NCBI GenBank assembly: GCA_022708105.1
Contig: JAKIZI010000001.1
Location: forward strand, 80,942-143,733
Direction: 5' to 3'
Length of the DNA: 62,792 bases
Source: Bacteroidota bacterium
Lineage (GTDB): Bacteria; Bacteroidota; Bacteroidia; Bacteroidales; WCHB1-69
Shown here: in pieces, positions 10,422 through 17,794 of the stretch
Layout of the letters: each line of letters opens with the position of its first letter
How positions within the stretch are numbered: position 1 is the first letter of the stretch
Notes under the pieces: generated by a model
Databases searched by the model: none
Told to the model about the DNA's origin: nothing
The model's input: only the letters and a program-made list of their open reading frames with translations
Position numbers and translations under genes: made by a program

Positions 10422-11422
10422 AAATCAGAAATATATTGAATTAAATCGATTATTCGGGCTGAATAGCCGCATTCATTGTCATACCAGCCGATAACCTGAA
10501 TCATATTGCCCGGAAGAACTTTTGTAGACAATGCATCAAAAATAACCGAATGGGTATTGTTGGTAATATCCGTACTGACAAGAGGTTCTTCGGTATATTC
10601 TAAGTAGTTACGGAGGTCTGTTTCGGCATGAGTGCGAAATACATTATTGATATCTTGGCGGGTGCACGATTTGGATAATTGGGTGACAACTTCCACAAAA
10701 GAGCAATCTACGACCGGAACACGCGTGGCAAAGCCGTCGAAAATATTTTCCATTTCGGGCAAAACCAACTTGGTGGCTGCAATGGCACTACTGGTAGTAG
10801 GAATAATGTTATTAATCGCCGCACGAGCACGACGAAAATCCGTATGATAACCATCCTGTATATTCTGATTGTTGGTCATGGGATGGACTGTATTCATAAA
10901 TGCTTGTTGAACTCCAAATGAGTCATGCAGAACTTTGAGGAGCATGGCCACGCAATTAGTTGTACAAGAAGCGTTGGAAATCAGTCTATCCGTGGCAACC
11001 AGTTTATTATGGTTGACTCCCATCACAATTGTTTTGTCTAATGAATTGTCATCGGCAGGAGCGCTTAGAATCACTTTGCCGGCTCCATTATGTAAATGCC
11101 CGGACAGCAGCGTAGCGGTTTTAAATTTCCCACTCGACTCCACTACTACATCCACCGGATAGTGATGCCAGGGGATATCCGCCGGTGTTTGCAAACTGGT
11201 AACCGGAATTCTTTTTCCGTTCACCGAAATACTTGTCGTGTCGAATTGGATATCTGCCTGAAAAATACCGTGAATACTATCATATTTAAGAAGATGGGCA
11301 ACCAATTCCGGACTCATTTTATCGTTGAGATGGACAACCTCCAACTCGGGATTTGTAAGAGCATAACGCAAGATCATTTTCCCGATTCTACCGATGCCGT
11401 TTATTCCAATTTTTATTGACAT
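10418..11422 (-). CDS. gap: Glyceraldehyde-3-phosphate dehydrogenase, standard length
   Basis: A 334-residue GAPDH of normal length. The NAD-binding motif GINGIGRIGK is at residues 6-15. NDKM at the end of strand 2 keeps the Asp that selects NAD. The catalytic cysteine is Cys153 in SNASCTTNC, the histidine is in NTVHPMTNNQ, and the C-terminal GWYDNECGYS motif is present. It catalyses the NAD-dependent oxidation and phosphorylation of glyceraldehyde 3-phosphate in the cytoplasm. It is the first gene of the operon and overlaps the dikinase-like gene by 4 bp. A -7 box (TAAATTTG) lies about 65 bp upstream. HPM in place of the usual HAY/HSY is a mild departure from family consensus. Confidence 0.93.
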   Translation of the reverse strand: MSIKIGINGIGRIGKMILRYALTNPELEVVHLNDKMSPELVAHLLKYDSIHGIFQADIQFDTTSISVNGKRIPVTSLQTPADIPWHHYPVDVVVESSGKFKTATLLSGHLHNGAGKVILSAPADDNSLDKTIVMGVNHNKLVATDRLISNASCTTNCVAMLLKVLHDSFGVQQAFMNTVHPMTNNQNIQDGYHTDFRRARAAINNIIPTTSSAIAATKLVLPEMENIFDGFATRVPVVDCSFVEVVTQLSKSCTRQDINNVFRTHAETDLRNYLEYTEEPLVSTDITNNTHSVIFDALSTKVLPGNMIQVIGWYDNECGYSARIIDLIQYISDL

Positions 11423-11486
11423 ATATTTGTAGTATAAGATAATAAATACAAAACATCCGTTTTGTTGATGATAGATTATGAATATG

Positions 11487-11494
11487 CAAATTTA
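11487..11494 (-). promoter_or_regulatory. -7 promoter box of the gap/dikinase operon
   Basis: TAAATTTG on the minus strand matches the Bacteroidetes sigma-AB -7 box TAnnTTTG. It lies about 65 bp upstream of the first GAPDH start. Confidence 0.6.
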
Positions 11495-11555
11495 CATTTT
11501 ATATGCTTGTAAAATCTATAAAAAAAGAAAAAAATTATTAAATTCCTTTTGATTT

Positions 11556-11742
11556 TTTGGGCGTGCCGGCCTTTGGCCGTCGGTCTCCGGCTCCAAGTCC
11601 GCGGCCGGTAGTCGTGTGCTCGCAAAGCCGCAAAAAGAGCTTCCTCCGGTCGCTTTTTTGCGGCAGCGGCACATCGCCTCCCGAACCTTGCGGGCTTTCC
11701 GCCTACGCCCTCATGCAGGGGACCACAACCCGCCCGACGCTG
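11556..11742 (-). repeat. GC-rich dispersed element, copy A
   Basis: A roughly 187-bp GC-rich block in an AT-rich intergenic region, similar over most of its length to copies at 13179, 15506 and 28889 but on the opposite strand. It contains an internal hairpin with perfect 10-bp arms at 11627-11636 and 11655-11664 (GCCGCAAAAA / TTTTTGCGGC). Its far end (11715-11742) differs from the other copies. The open frames inside it are not considered genes. Confidence 0.8.
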
Positions 11743-11796
11743 AATAAAAAACATTTTTTTGTTATAAAATAAGGTAATTTCATTTTTGTATTATTT

Positions 11797-11818
11797 GATA
11801 GCATCAAATGATACTATC
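11797..11818. other. Short inverted repeat in intergenic region
   Basis: GATAGCATCA / TGATACTATC, 10-bp arms with one mismatch around a 2-bp centre, an operator-like near-palindrome. The rest of 11743-12014 is AT-rich and shows no gene. A second inverted repeat (TATCAATATT / AATATTGATA, 12005-12032) overlaps the end of the lipoprotein gene and may act as a weak terminator. Confidence 0.4.
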
Positions 11819-12014
11819 ATTAGGTGGGCAAAGATAAGAATTTAATTTTATAGGAAAGTAGGTATTTAAAATACTGGGGTTCTCCACGTAAACCTTGGCT
11901 GTATTTCAAAAAAACCTCGAAGGACTAAACTATCAATCAAATAATGATATTATCAGAAACCGAATTTTTTTCAACTAATAAACTCATTCTTCGGGCAGAT
12001 GTATTATCAATATT

Positions 12015-12983
12015 TTATTCATAATATTGATATTCGCGTTCTACAATTATTTTGGGAATCTCATTAATAAATATGATTCTTTTAGTCCAATTATTATGTT
12101 CATCATATTCATATTTAAAAGTAATCTTTCCTTCAAAAAAGTCATCTGTGTTTTTTGAGTCAGAAATCATTTCAACTATATTTTCATTTTCATCATAATT
12201 AAAAATAATCTTCCCTTCAAAACTTTCTTCTTCATCTTCTGAGTTAATAATCATTTCAACCATATTTCCCTTTTTATCATATTTAGAAGTAATCTTCCCT
12301 TCTAATTTTCCTTCTGAATTGTAACTATTTAATTCTATCTGATTGCCTTTATCATCATATTTAGAGGTAATCTTCAGTTTCAAATTACCTTCAGAATTAT
12401 ATTGATTTTCTTCAATTTGATTTCCGCTCTGATCATATTTATAAATCCACTTATAGCTTAATCTGCTATCTGAATTATACTGATTTTCTTCAATTTGATT
12501 TCCATCATCATCATATTTATATATCAACTTATATAGAATTCTATTCTCTAAATTGAAACAATTTACTTCAATCTTATTTCCCTTCTCATCATATTTATAC
12601 CAAATCTTCTCATCTAAATTACTGTCAAATAAATACAAATTTTCTTCTATTCTATTTCCCTTCACATCATATATAATTTGAAAATTATCAAAAGAATAAT
12701 AATCTAAAAAAGAAAATAAAGATCCAAAGAATTGTCTACTTTCAATATTCTTTTCAGAAGAAGATAAATAAGAATCTAATTTTTCTCCTTTTTCAATTTT
12801 TCCAAAGTTGTCTTTAGCCTCATACGAAATCTGAGTGACAGATTTAACTTTGCCTTTAAGGCCATCTTCTGTCCAATCATTTTTTTGTTCCTTGTTTACA
12901 CAGCTAAACAGTGTTAATATTACAATCGCTGCTATTGCCAATTTCTTTAGTTTAGCTAAATGCATTCTGTATTTGAATTTCAT
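12015..12983 (-). CDS. Lipoprotein with YD-type KYDDKGN repeats
   Basis: A 322-residue secreted lipoprotein. The N-terminus is basic, followed by a hydrophobic segment and a lipobox-like LTLFSC, with the lipidated Cys near residue 28. A second Met (MHLAKL, residue 7) is an equally good start. The mature part has about seven short repeats built on YKYDDKGNQIEENQYNSEG, resembling the YD/RHS-like tyrosine-aspartate repeats of secreted bacterial proteins. Lys, Glu and Asn content is high. It is placed between two GC-rich element copies in an accessory island with no obvious operon partner. Specific function is not recognisable; a periplasmic or surface location is inferred from the lipobox. Confidence 0.8.
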   Translation of the reverse strand: MKFKYRMHLAKLKKLAIAAIVILTLFSCVNKEQKNDWTEDGLKGKVKSVTQISYEAKDNFGKIEKGEKLDSYLSSSEKNIESRQFFGSLFSFLDYYSFDNFQIIYDVKGNRIEENLYLFDSNLDEKIWYKYDEKGNKIEVNCFNLENRILYKLIYKYDDDGNQIEENQYNSDSRLSYKWIYKYDQSGNQIEENQYNSEGNLKLKITSKYDDKGNQIELNSYNSEGKLEGKITSKYDKKGNMVEMIINSEDEEESFEGKIIFNYDENENIVEMISDSKNTDDFFEGKITFKYEYDEHNNWTKRIIFINEIPKIIVEREYQYYE

Positions 12984-13178
12984 AGTTCTTAATTTTTCAT
13001 TTATAAAGATTGGTTAATTGTCTTACTAAATATATTTATCCATGAATTTTCAGGGAATCCTTTATTTATCTGTATTTAAGTGTTTTTATAATACAACTAC
13101 AAAAATAGATTATTTTTTTTATAAATCAAAAGGGATTTTTCCTTTTTTATTTATTTGTATTGATTATAACTAAAAATA

Positions 13179-13303
13179 GCCACGAATGCACGAATGAAAT
13201 ACAACGCACAGCCCTTGCCATCCGCGGCGTGAGGGGGTAGGTGGAAAGCCCGCAAGGACGGGAGGCGATGTGGACGCTGCCACAAAAAAGCGACCGGAGG
13301 AAG
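13179..13303 (+). repeat. GC-rich dispersed element, copy B, truncated
   Basis: Nearly identical to the first 125 bp of the element at 15506, including the leading GCCACGAATGCACGAATGAA. Identity ends abruptly at 13303, inside the loop of the central hairpin, so the 3' half is missing. Homology with the 15506 locus extends about 100 bp further upstream into AT-rich sequence. Confidence 0.85.
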
Positions 13304-13394
13304 TCTATTGCTAAAAAAAGTTTTCCAGATTAATCATTAAATCTAGACATTGATTTACATAAGTGGAATTTTCTTGTAATAATTCTTCTTGAAA

Positions 13395-13441
13395 CTTCGA
13401 GATTTTTCAAGAATCAAGAAGAATTTATAAAAAATATTATA
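13395..13441 (+). repeat. 47-bp direct repeat flanking fic, upstream copy
   Basis: Matches 14770-14816 at 45 of 47 positions. Its right end runs into the -7 box of the fic promoter. It contains the right arm of an inverted repeat (13414-13425). Confidence 0.9.
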
Positions 13442-13447
13442 TCTTTG
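13440..13447 (+). promoter_or_regulatory. -7 promoter box of fic
   Basis: TATCTTTG, 23 bp before the fic start codon, matches TAnnTTTG. It overlaps the end of the flanking 47-bp repeat. The downstream repeat copy lacks this box (TATAGGTT there). Confidence 0.65.
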
Positions 13448-13470
13448 CAGCAAAATTAATTATAAAAATC

Positions 13471-14766
13471 ATGTTGGAATATCCGCCCAAAGCTACAGAA
13501 CAAGATGAATTTAATGCCGCCCAATTGGCATTTACTCCTGAAGTTCAGGCTACTAATACCGAATATCCTTATTGGGACAAGGTAAAATATTTACCGATAA
13601 AAAATGGCGTTGACAGTAAATCGTTGTGGTTTGCCTTGAAATTTTTGCGGCAGTTAAATCGTACGGAGATAAATTTCGGCAAGTATCAATTCAGTTTTAC
13701 AATGACTGATGAAATGTTTGAACTGCTCCACTATTTTGATATGAATATTGGCGGTAGTTTGACCGGTGATCATTTGATTCCGTCTGAGAATAAAAATGCT
13801 TATCTTATATCTTCCATAATGGAAGAGGCGATTGCGTCAAGTCAAATGGAAGGTGCAGCAACAACACGGCGTGTAGCAAAAGATATGCTTCGGAAAAACG
13901 ACAAGCCCAAAAATAAAGGGCAGCAAATGATTTTGAACAACTATCTTACCATTAACCAAATTAAAGAAATTGCACAAACGAATTTTTCCATTTCTCAACT
14001 ACTTGACATTCATCGTTCAATGACCTCAAGAACTTTGGACGATGAGTCGGATGCGGGAAGAATTCGCACACACGACAATATTTTTGTCGTGGATGGGATT
14101 ACCGGCGACATTGCGCACACACCACCTCATTACGAAGAATTGGAAATACTTCTTTTGGAATTGGAAAAATTTTTCAACAAGAATGGCAAAACGTTTATAC
14201 ATCCCATTGTAAAAGGCATAATCATTCATTTTATGCTTGCTTATATCCACCCTTTCACTGACGGAAACGGACGTACGGCTCGCTCGCTGTTTTACTGGTA
14301 TATGCTCAAAAATGGCTACTGGTTGATAGAGTATATGTCCATTTCTCGCATTATTTATAAGACAAAAAAAATGTATGAAAAATCATTTCTATACACTGAA
14401 TATAATGATAATGATTTAACATACTTTATTCTGTACAATCTGAGCACAATGAAAAAAGCATTTGAGGAATTAAAACTTTATCTGAAACGCAAAACGGAAG
14501 AAGACAATAGCGTTGTATTGCTTGCAAACATAAAGGATCTAAATATGCGACAGGCACAAATTTTAAAAATTATTCTCGAAAAACCCAACGCTTGCTTTTC
14601 GGTAAAGGAGATAGAAAATAGATTTTCAGTTTCCAATTTTACAGCAAGAATGGATTTGGAGGGTTTGGTAAAACTTGAGTACTTGTCTGAAATTAAACTA
14701 AATAAAGTAAAGCGTAATTATATTAAATCCGCAAAATTTGATGAATTAATCAAAGGAAAGTTATAG
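13471..14766 (+). CDS. Fic family protein (AMPylator type)
   Basis: A 431-residue Fic protein. The catalytic motif HPFTDGNGRTAR starts at His260, with all the HPFx(D/E)GNGRxxR residues intact. An inhibitory-helix motif (S/T)xxxE(G/N) is found as S123-SQM-E127-G128, N-terminal to the Fic core, marking a class II self-inhibited enzyme. The C-terminal ~65 residues look like a winged-helix DNA-binding domain (FSVKEIENRFSVSNFTARMDLEGLVKL), common in this family. Such proteins transfer AMP from ATP to Ser/Thr/Tyr hydroxyls of target proteins; the target cannot be told from sequence. No separate antitoxin gene is adjacent. The gene is bracketed by a 47-bp direct repeat and sits in an accessory island, so it was probably acquired or is mobile. 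Confidence 0.93.
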   Translation: MLEYPPKATEQDEFNAAQLAFTPEVQATNTEYPYWDKVKYLPIKNGVDSKSLWFALKFLRQLNRTEINFGKYQFSFTMTDEMFELLHYFDMNIGGSLTGDHLIPSENKNAYLISSIMEEAIASSQMEGAATTRRVAKDMLRKNDKPKNKGQQMILNNYLTINQIKEIAQTNFSISQLLDIHRSMTSRTLDDESDAGRIRTHDNIFVVDGITGDIAHTPPHYEELEILLLELEKFFNKNGKTFIHPIVKGIIIHFMLAYIHPFTDGNGRTARSLFYWYMLKNGYWLIEYMSISRIIYKTKKMYEKSFLYTEYNDNDLTYFILYNLSTMKKAFEELKLYLKRKTEEDNSVVLLANIKDLNMRQAQILKIILEKPNACFSVKEIENRFSVSNFTARMDLEGLVKLEYLSEIKLNKVKRNYIKSAKFDELIKGKL

Positions 14767-14769
14767 ATT

Positions 14770-14816
14770 CTTCGAGATTTTTCAAGAATCAAGAAGAATT
14801 TTCAAAAAATATTATA
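14770..14816 (+). repeat. 47-bp direct repeat flanking fic, downstream copy
   Basis: Begins 4 bp after the fic stop codon and matches 13395-13441 at 45 of 47 positions. It contains a small inverted repeat GATTCTT / AAGAATC at its left edge, which could act as a hairpin after the gene. Confidence 0.9.
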
Positions 14817-14953
14817 GGTTCCGCTTAACAATTACTCATGTACTCATTGTTGATGGAAATTGCCAATATAAAAATTAGGGCTTTTTTGTTTAAAGAATCT
14901 GCTCTTGATTGTATAGTAAAATTACAAAAGTTTACAGAAAATAATGGTTAAAA

Positions 14954-15292
14954 TTATTTCTTACAACTTTTTTCTATCTTTGAAATATCCTCAGCAATAC
15001 GGAAAAATATAATCCAAGCTTCACAAAGGACTCTCCAAATTATATTTCCCAGTGTTAATAAGAGTACACCTCCCCATGCACTCTCTATACCATCACTTGT
15101 GTATGATCCATTCACATCTCCAATTATCATTGCTATGCTTACGATAATTATTGCAATAGCTCCAATAACATAAATAATTTGGATAAAAGTAGATGAAATC
15201 ATTTTCCGAAAAGAAAAAAAGTCAGAAAAGCCGTTAGATCCATTTAATTTATTGGCTTTGTTGGTGATAATCGATTCATTAAATTGTTCCAT
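14954..15292 (-). CDS. DUF4282-like small membrane protein
   Basis: A 112-residue protein with two strong membrane segments, about residues 35-58 (FIQIIYVIGAIAIIIVSIAMII) and 73-97 (GGVLLLTLGNIIWRVLCEAWIIFF). The second is followed by FRIAEDISKIEK. The two-helix layout and the R(V)L.E..I..FRIAE signature match DUF4282 proteins, which have no defined function. The N-terminal ~30 residues are hydrophilic and cytoplasmic by the positive-inside rule. It stands alone on the minus strand, converging on fic, between two GC-rich element copies. Confidence 0.75.
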   Translation of the reverse strand: MEQFNESIITNKANKLNGSNGFSDFFSFRKMISSTFIQIIYVIGAIAIIIVSIAMIIGDVNGSYTSDGIESAWGGVLLLTLGNIIWRVLCEAWIIFFRIAEDISKIEKSCKK

Positions 15293-15505
15293 GGTAATTT
15301 TTTTTAATAAAACATATATTTTTATAATTCAAGAGTTCTTTACAATTATTTCAATATACTTGAATCCGTTGTTGCAATGAATCCGTGAGGCTGTTGTTTT
15401 TGTTATTTTATACTAAGCGACAACAAAAATAGAATATTCTTTTTAAAATCAAAAGAGTTTTATTCTTTTTCATTTATTTTTTTGAATTTATCATAACTAA
15501 AAATT

Positions 15506-15712
15506 GCCACGAATGCACGAATGAAATACAACGCACAACCCTTGCCATCCGAGGCGTGAGGGGGTAGGTGGAAAGCCCGCAAGGACGGGAGACGATGTGG
15601 ACGCTGCCACAAAAAAGCGACCGGAGGAAGCTCTTTTTGTGGCTTTGCGGACACACGGCTACCGGCTGCGGACTTGGAGCCGGACACCGACGGTGAAGCC
15701 GGCACGCCCAAA
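15506..15712 (+). repeat. GC-rich dispersed element, copy C, full length
   Basis: The most complete copy in the window, about 207 bp. It starts with GCCACGAATGCACG and ends GGCACGCCCAAAT. The central hairpin has perfect arms at 15606-15615 and 15634-15643 (GCCACAAAAA / TTTTTGTGGC) around a loop conserved in all copies (CGACCGGAGGAAG). Its 3' end lies 13 bp before the panB -7 box, so it supplies the -33 region of that promoter. The rest of 15293-15505 is AT-rich and without a gene. Confidence 0.85.
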
Positions 15713-15725
15713 TAATTATTTTTTG

Positions 15726-15733
15726 TACCTTTG
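15726..15733 (+). promoter_or_regulatory. -7 promoter box of panB
   Basis: TACCTTTG, 26 bp before the panB start, matching TAnnTTTG. Confidence 0.6.
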
Positions 15734-15759
15734 CCGCATCAAAAAAAAATGCAGCAATC

Positions 15760-16581
15760 ATGACGAATTATTTATATCGCAATGTAAATAAAGTTACGAC
15801 CAACATTTTACAACGGATGCGTAACGAAGGTGAAAAAATTGCCATGTTAACGGCGTACGATTATTCTACGGCACGGTTGTTGGATATGGCAAAAATTGAT
15901 GTGATTTTAGTCGGAGATTCTGCCGCCAATGTGATGGCCGGCTACAAAACAACGCTTCCGATTACCCTCAACGAGATGATTTACCACGCTTCTTCGGTAG
16001 TGAGAGCTACAGAACGGGCTTTGGTGGTGGTGGATATGCCTTTCGGGACCTATCAGGGAAATTCCAAAGAGGCGCTCAATTCAGCCATTAGAATCATGAA
16101 AGAATCCGGTGCGGATGCCGTTAAATTGGAAGGCGGAGTGGAAGTCCACGAGTCCGTTGACCGTATTTTATCTGCCGGAATTCCCGTTATGGGACACTTG
16201 GGACTGATGCCGCAATCCATCAACAAATTCGGAACTTATACGGTTCGTGCAACCGACCCAAAAGAGGCCGAAAAGATTTTGTCGGATGCCGCCATTTTGG
16301 AAAAACATGGTTGTTTTGCCATTGTTTTGGAGAAAATCCCCGCACAATTGGCCAAAAAAGTAACCGAATCTATCCACATTCCAACCATCGGCATCGGAGC
16401 CGGAGGTGATGTGAGTGGACAAGTGCTGGTGCTTCACGATATGCTCGGGATTACCCAACAATTCTCACCCAGATTTTTGCGTCGTTACCATAACCTCAGT
16501 GACGAAATTATCAACGCCATCACTCATTATATTAAAGATGTAAAAGACGCTGATTTTCCAAACGAAAAAGAACAATACTAA
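15760..16581 (+). CDS. panB: 3-methyl-2-oxobutanoate hydroxymethyltransferase
   Basis: A 273-residue PanB. It transfers a hydroxymethyl group from methylene-tetrahydrofolate to alpha-ketoisovalerate, giving ketopantoate for pantothenate and CoA synthesis. Characteristic stretches are [14 protein letters not shown] (35-48), [13 protein letters not shown] with the Mg-binding Asp, [17 protein letters not shown] and [13 protein letters not shown], then [24 protein letters not shown]. Length is normal for the family. It probably shares a transcript with the pseudouridine synthase 39 bp downstream, a pairing of unclear functional meaning. No panC or panD is in the window. Confidence 0.97.
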   Translation: MTNYLYRNVNKVTTNILQRMRNEGEKIAMLTAYDYSTARLLDMAKIDVILVGDSAANVMAGYKTTLPITLNEMIYHASSVVRATERALVVVDMPFGTYQGNSKEALNSAIRIMKESGADAVKLEGGVEVHESVDRILSAGIPVMGHLGLMPQSINKFGTYTVRATDPKEAEKILSDAAILEKHGCFAIVLEKIPAQLAKKVTESIHIPTIGIGAGGDVSGQVLVLHDMLGITQQFSPRFLRRYHNLSDEIINAITHYIKDVKDADFPNEKEQY

Positions 16582-16620
16582 AAACAGATTTCCAAGTCAT
16601 ACAGCTCTACCCTATTTCGT

Positions 16621-17307
16621 ATGAATGATATTGCAACACGGATCTTATTTGAAGATAACCATTTGGTGATTGTCAATAAATTGCCCGGAGAAATTGTGCA
16701 AGGCGATAAAACCGGGGATGTTCCGTTGGTGGAAAAGGTAAGAGCCTATCTGAAGGAACGGTACCGGAAACCCGGGAATGTATTCTGCGGGCTGGTTCAC
16801 CGCATCGACCGACCGGTTAGCGGCGCGGTCATCTTCGCCAAAACTTCCAAAGCCCTCACTCGCATGAATGCAATGCTGCAAACGCGTGCGATTAAGAAAA
16901 TCTATTGGGCTGTAATCGAAGGAAATATCACAGAACCGGAGCAACGATTGATCCATTTTTTGAAAAAAAATGAAAAACTAAATAAGAGTTTTCCCGTTGC
17001 AGATGAAAAAGCAGGACAACGAGCCGAACTTCATTATAAAACCATATTTCAATTAGATAATTACACTGTTTTGGAAGTAGAACTGATGACCGGGCGACAT
17101 CATCAAATTCGTGTTCAGTTGGCAGCAATCGGGCATCCGATTAAGGGAGATTTAAAATACGGAGCCGCCAGAAGCAATGAGGATCACTCCATTTCGCTCC
17201 ATGCCCGCAAAGTTGAATTCATTCACCCCGTATCCAAAGAAACGATTTCGGTTATTGCCCCAACACCGCTTCAGGGAATATGGAAACACATTCCGCAAAA
17301 TTGTTGA
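16621..17307 (+). CDS. RluA-family pseudouridine synthase
   Basis: A 228-residue RluA-type RNA pseudouridine synthase. The catalytic Asp lies in GLVHRIDRPVSGAVIFAKTSKA (consensus HRLDxxTSG; here HRIDRPVSG). The later motif TGRHHQIRVQLAAIGHPIKGDLKYGA is the family's motif III. There is no N-terminal S4 domain, and the protein starts almost directly with the catalytic fold (ILFEDNHLVIVNKLPGE). The target uridine in rRNA or tRNA cannot be assigned. It follows panB by 39 bp. Confidence 0.92.
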   Translation: MNDIATRILFEDNHLVIVNKLPGEIVQGDKTGDVPLVEKVRAYLKERYRKPGNVFCGLVHRIDRPVSGAVIFAKTSKALTRMNAMLQTRAIKKIYWAVIEGNITEPEQRLIHFLKKNEKLNKSFPVADEKAGQRAELHYKTIFQLDNYTVLEVELMTGRHHQIRVQLAAIGHPIKGDLKYGAARSNEDHSISLHARKVEFIHPVSKETISVIAPTPLQGIWKHIPQNC

Positions 17308-17365
17308 TATTTGAAAAGTTATTTGTAATTTTGCATAGTTCATTATTCATCAAAAAATTACCACT

Positions 17366-17794
17366 ATGTCTACCCCTTTATGCAGTGAAGGAATTGTAAA
17401 AAATATTGAAGGAAATTCAATTTTGGTTGAAATTACGATGAAATCAGCCTGTGCCAGTTGTCAGGCCAAAGGGGTTTGTCCGAGCATCGAGATGAAACAG
17501 GAGATAATCAAAGCCACCTCAGTACATCCCGAGGAACTGGCTGTCGGTGACCGCGTAAAAATTACCATGGAACGAAGCATGGGAGGTAAAGCCGTTACCA
17601 TCGGCTATTTACTTCCGCTATTTGTGATGGTAGGAACGCTATTTGTTGCTTTCACCCTTTCCAATAATGAATTGCTGAGCGTTATCCTTGCATTGGTATT
17701 TACGGCAATTTATTACCTTATCGTTTGGTTGTTCGGCAAAAAAATTGACCGGCAATTTACTTTTTACGCTGAAAAAGAAGATAGTATTTTATAA
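17366..17794 (+). CDS. RseC/MucC-like membrane protein
   Basis: A 142-residue protein with the RseC layout: a small cytoplasmic N-terminal domain with a four-cysteine pattern (SACASCQAKGVCPS), then two membrane helices at about 75-97 (ITIGYLLPLFVMVGTLFVAF) and 101-122. In Bacteroidetes this gene usually precedes the rnf electron-transport operon (rnfB), where the cysteines may hold an Fe-S centre. No rnf gene is here. Its 3' end overlaps the convergent alkaline phosphatase gene by 6 bp. Confidence 0.8.
   Translation: MSTPLCSEGIVKNIEGNSILVEITMKSACASCQAKGVCPSIEMKQEIIKATSVHPEELAVGDRVKITMERSMGGKAVTIGYLLPLFVMVGTLFVAFTLSNNELLSVILALVFTAIYYLIVWLFGKKIDRQFTFYAEKEDSIL

Larger units (their letters stand above)
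12984..13470. other. Intergenic region with GC-rich element copy and fic promoter
   Basis: 487 bp between the lipoprotein and fic genes. It holds an AT-rich stretch (13080-13178) similar to the sequence before the 15506 element, GC-rich copy B, a 12-bp inverted repeat (13381-13392 / 13414-13425, AATTCTTCTTGA / TCAAGAAGAATT), one arm of the fic-flanking direct repeat, and the fic promoter. No gene is seen. Confidence 0.7.

Noticed and set aside
11476..15791. Small Arg/Pro-rich open frames inside the GC-rich elements, with a shared KKRPEEALF...RTWSR reading
   Set aside because: The shared reading follows from DNA similarity. The paired changes preserve the hairpin, and there is no consistent start, stop or promoter.
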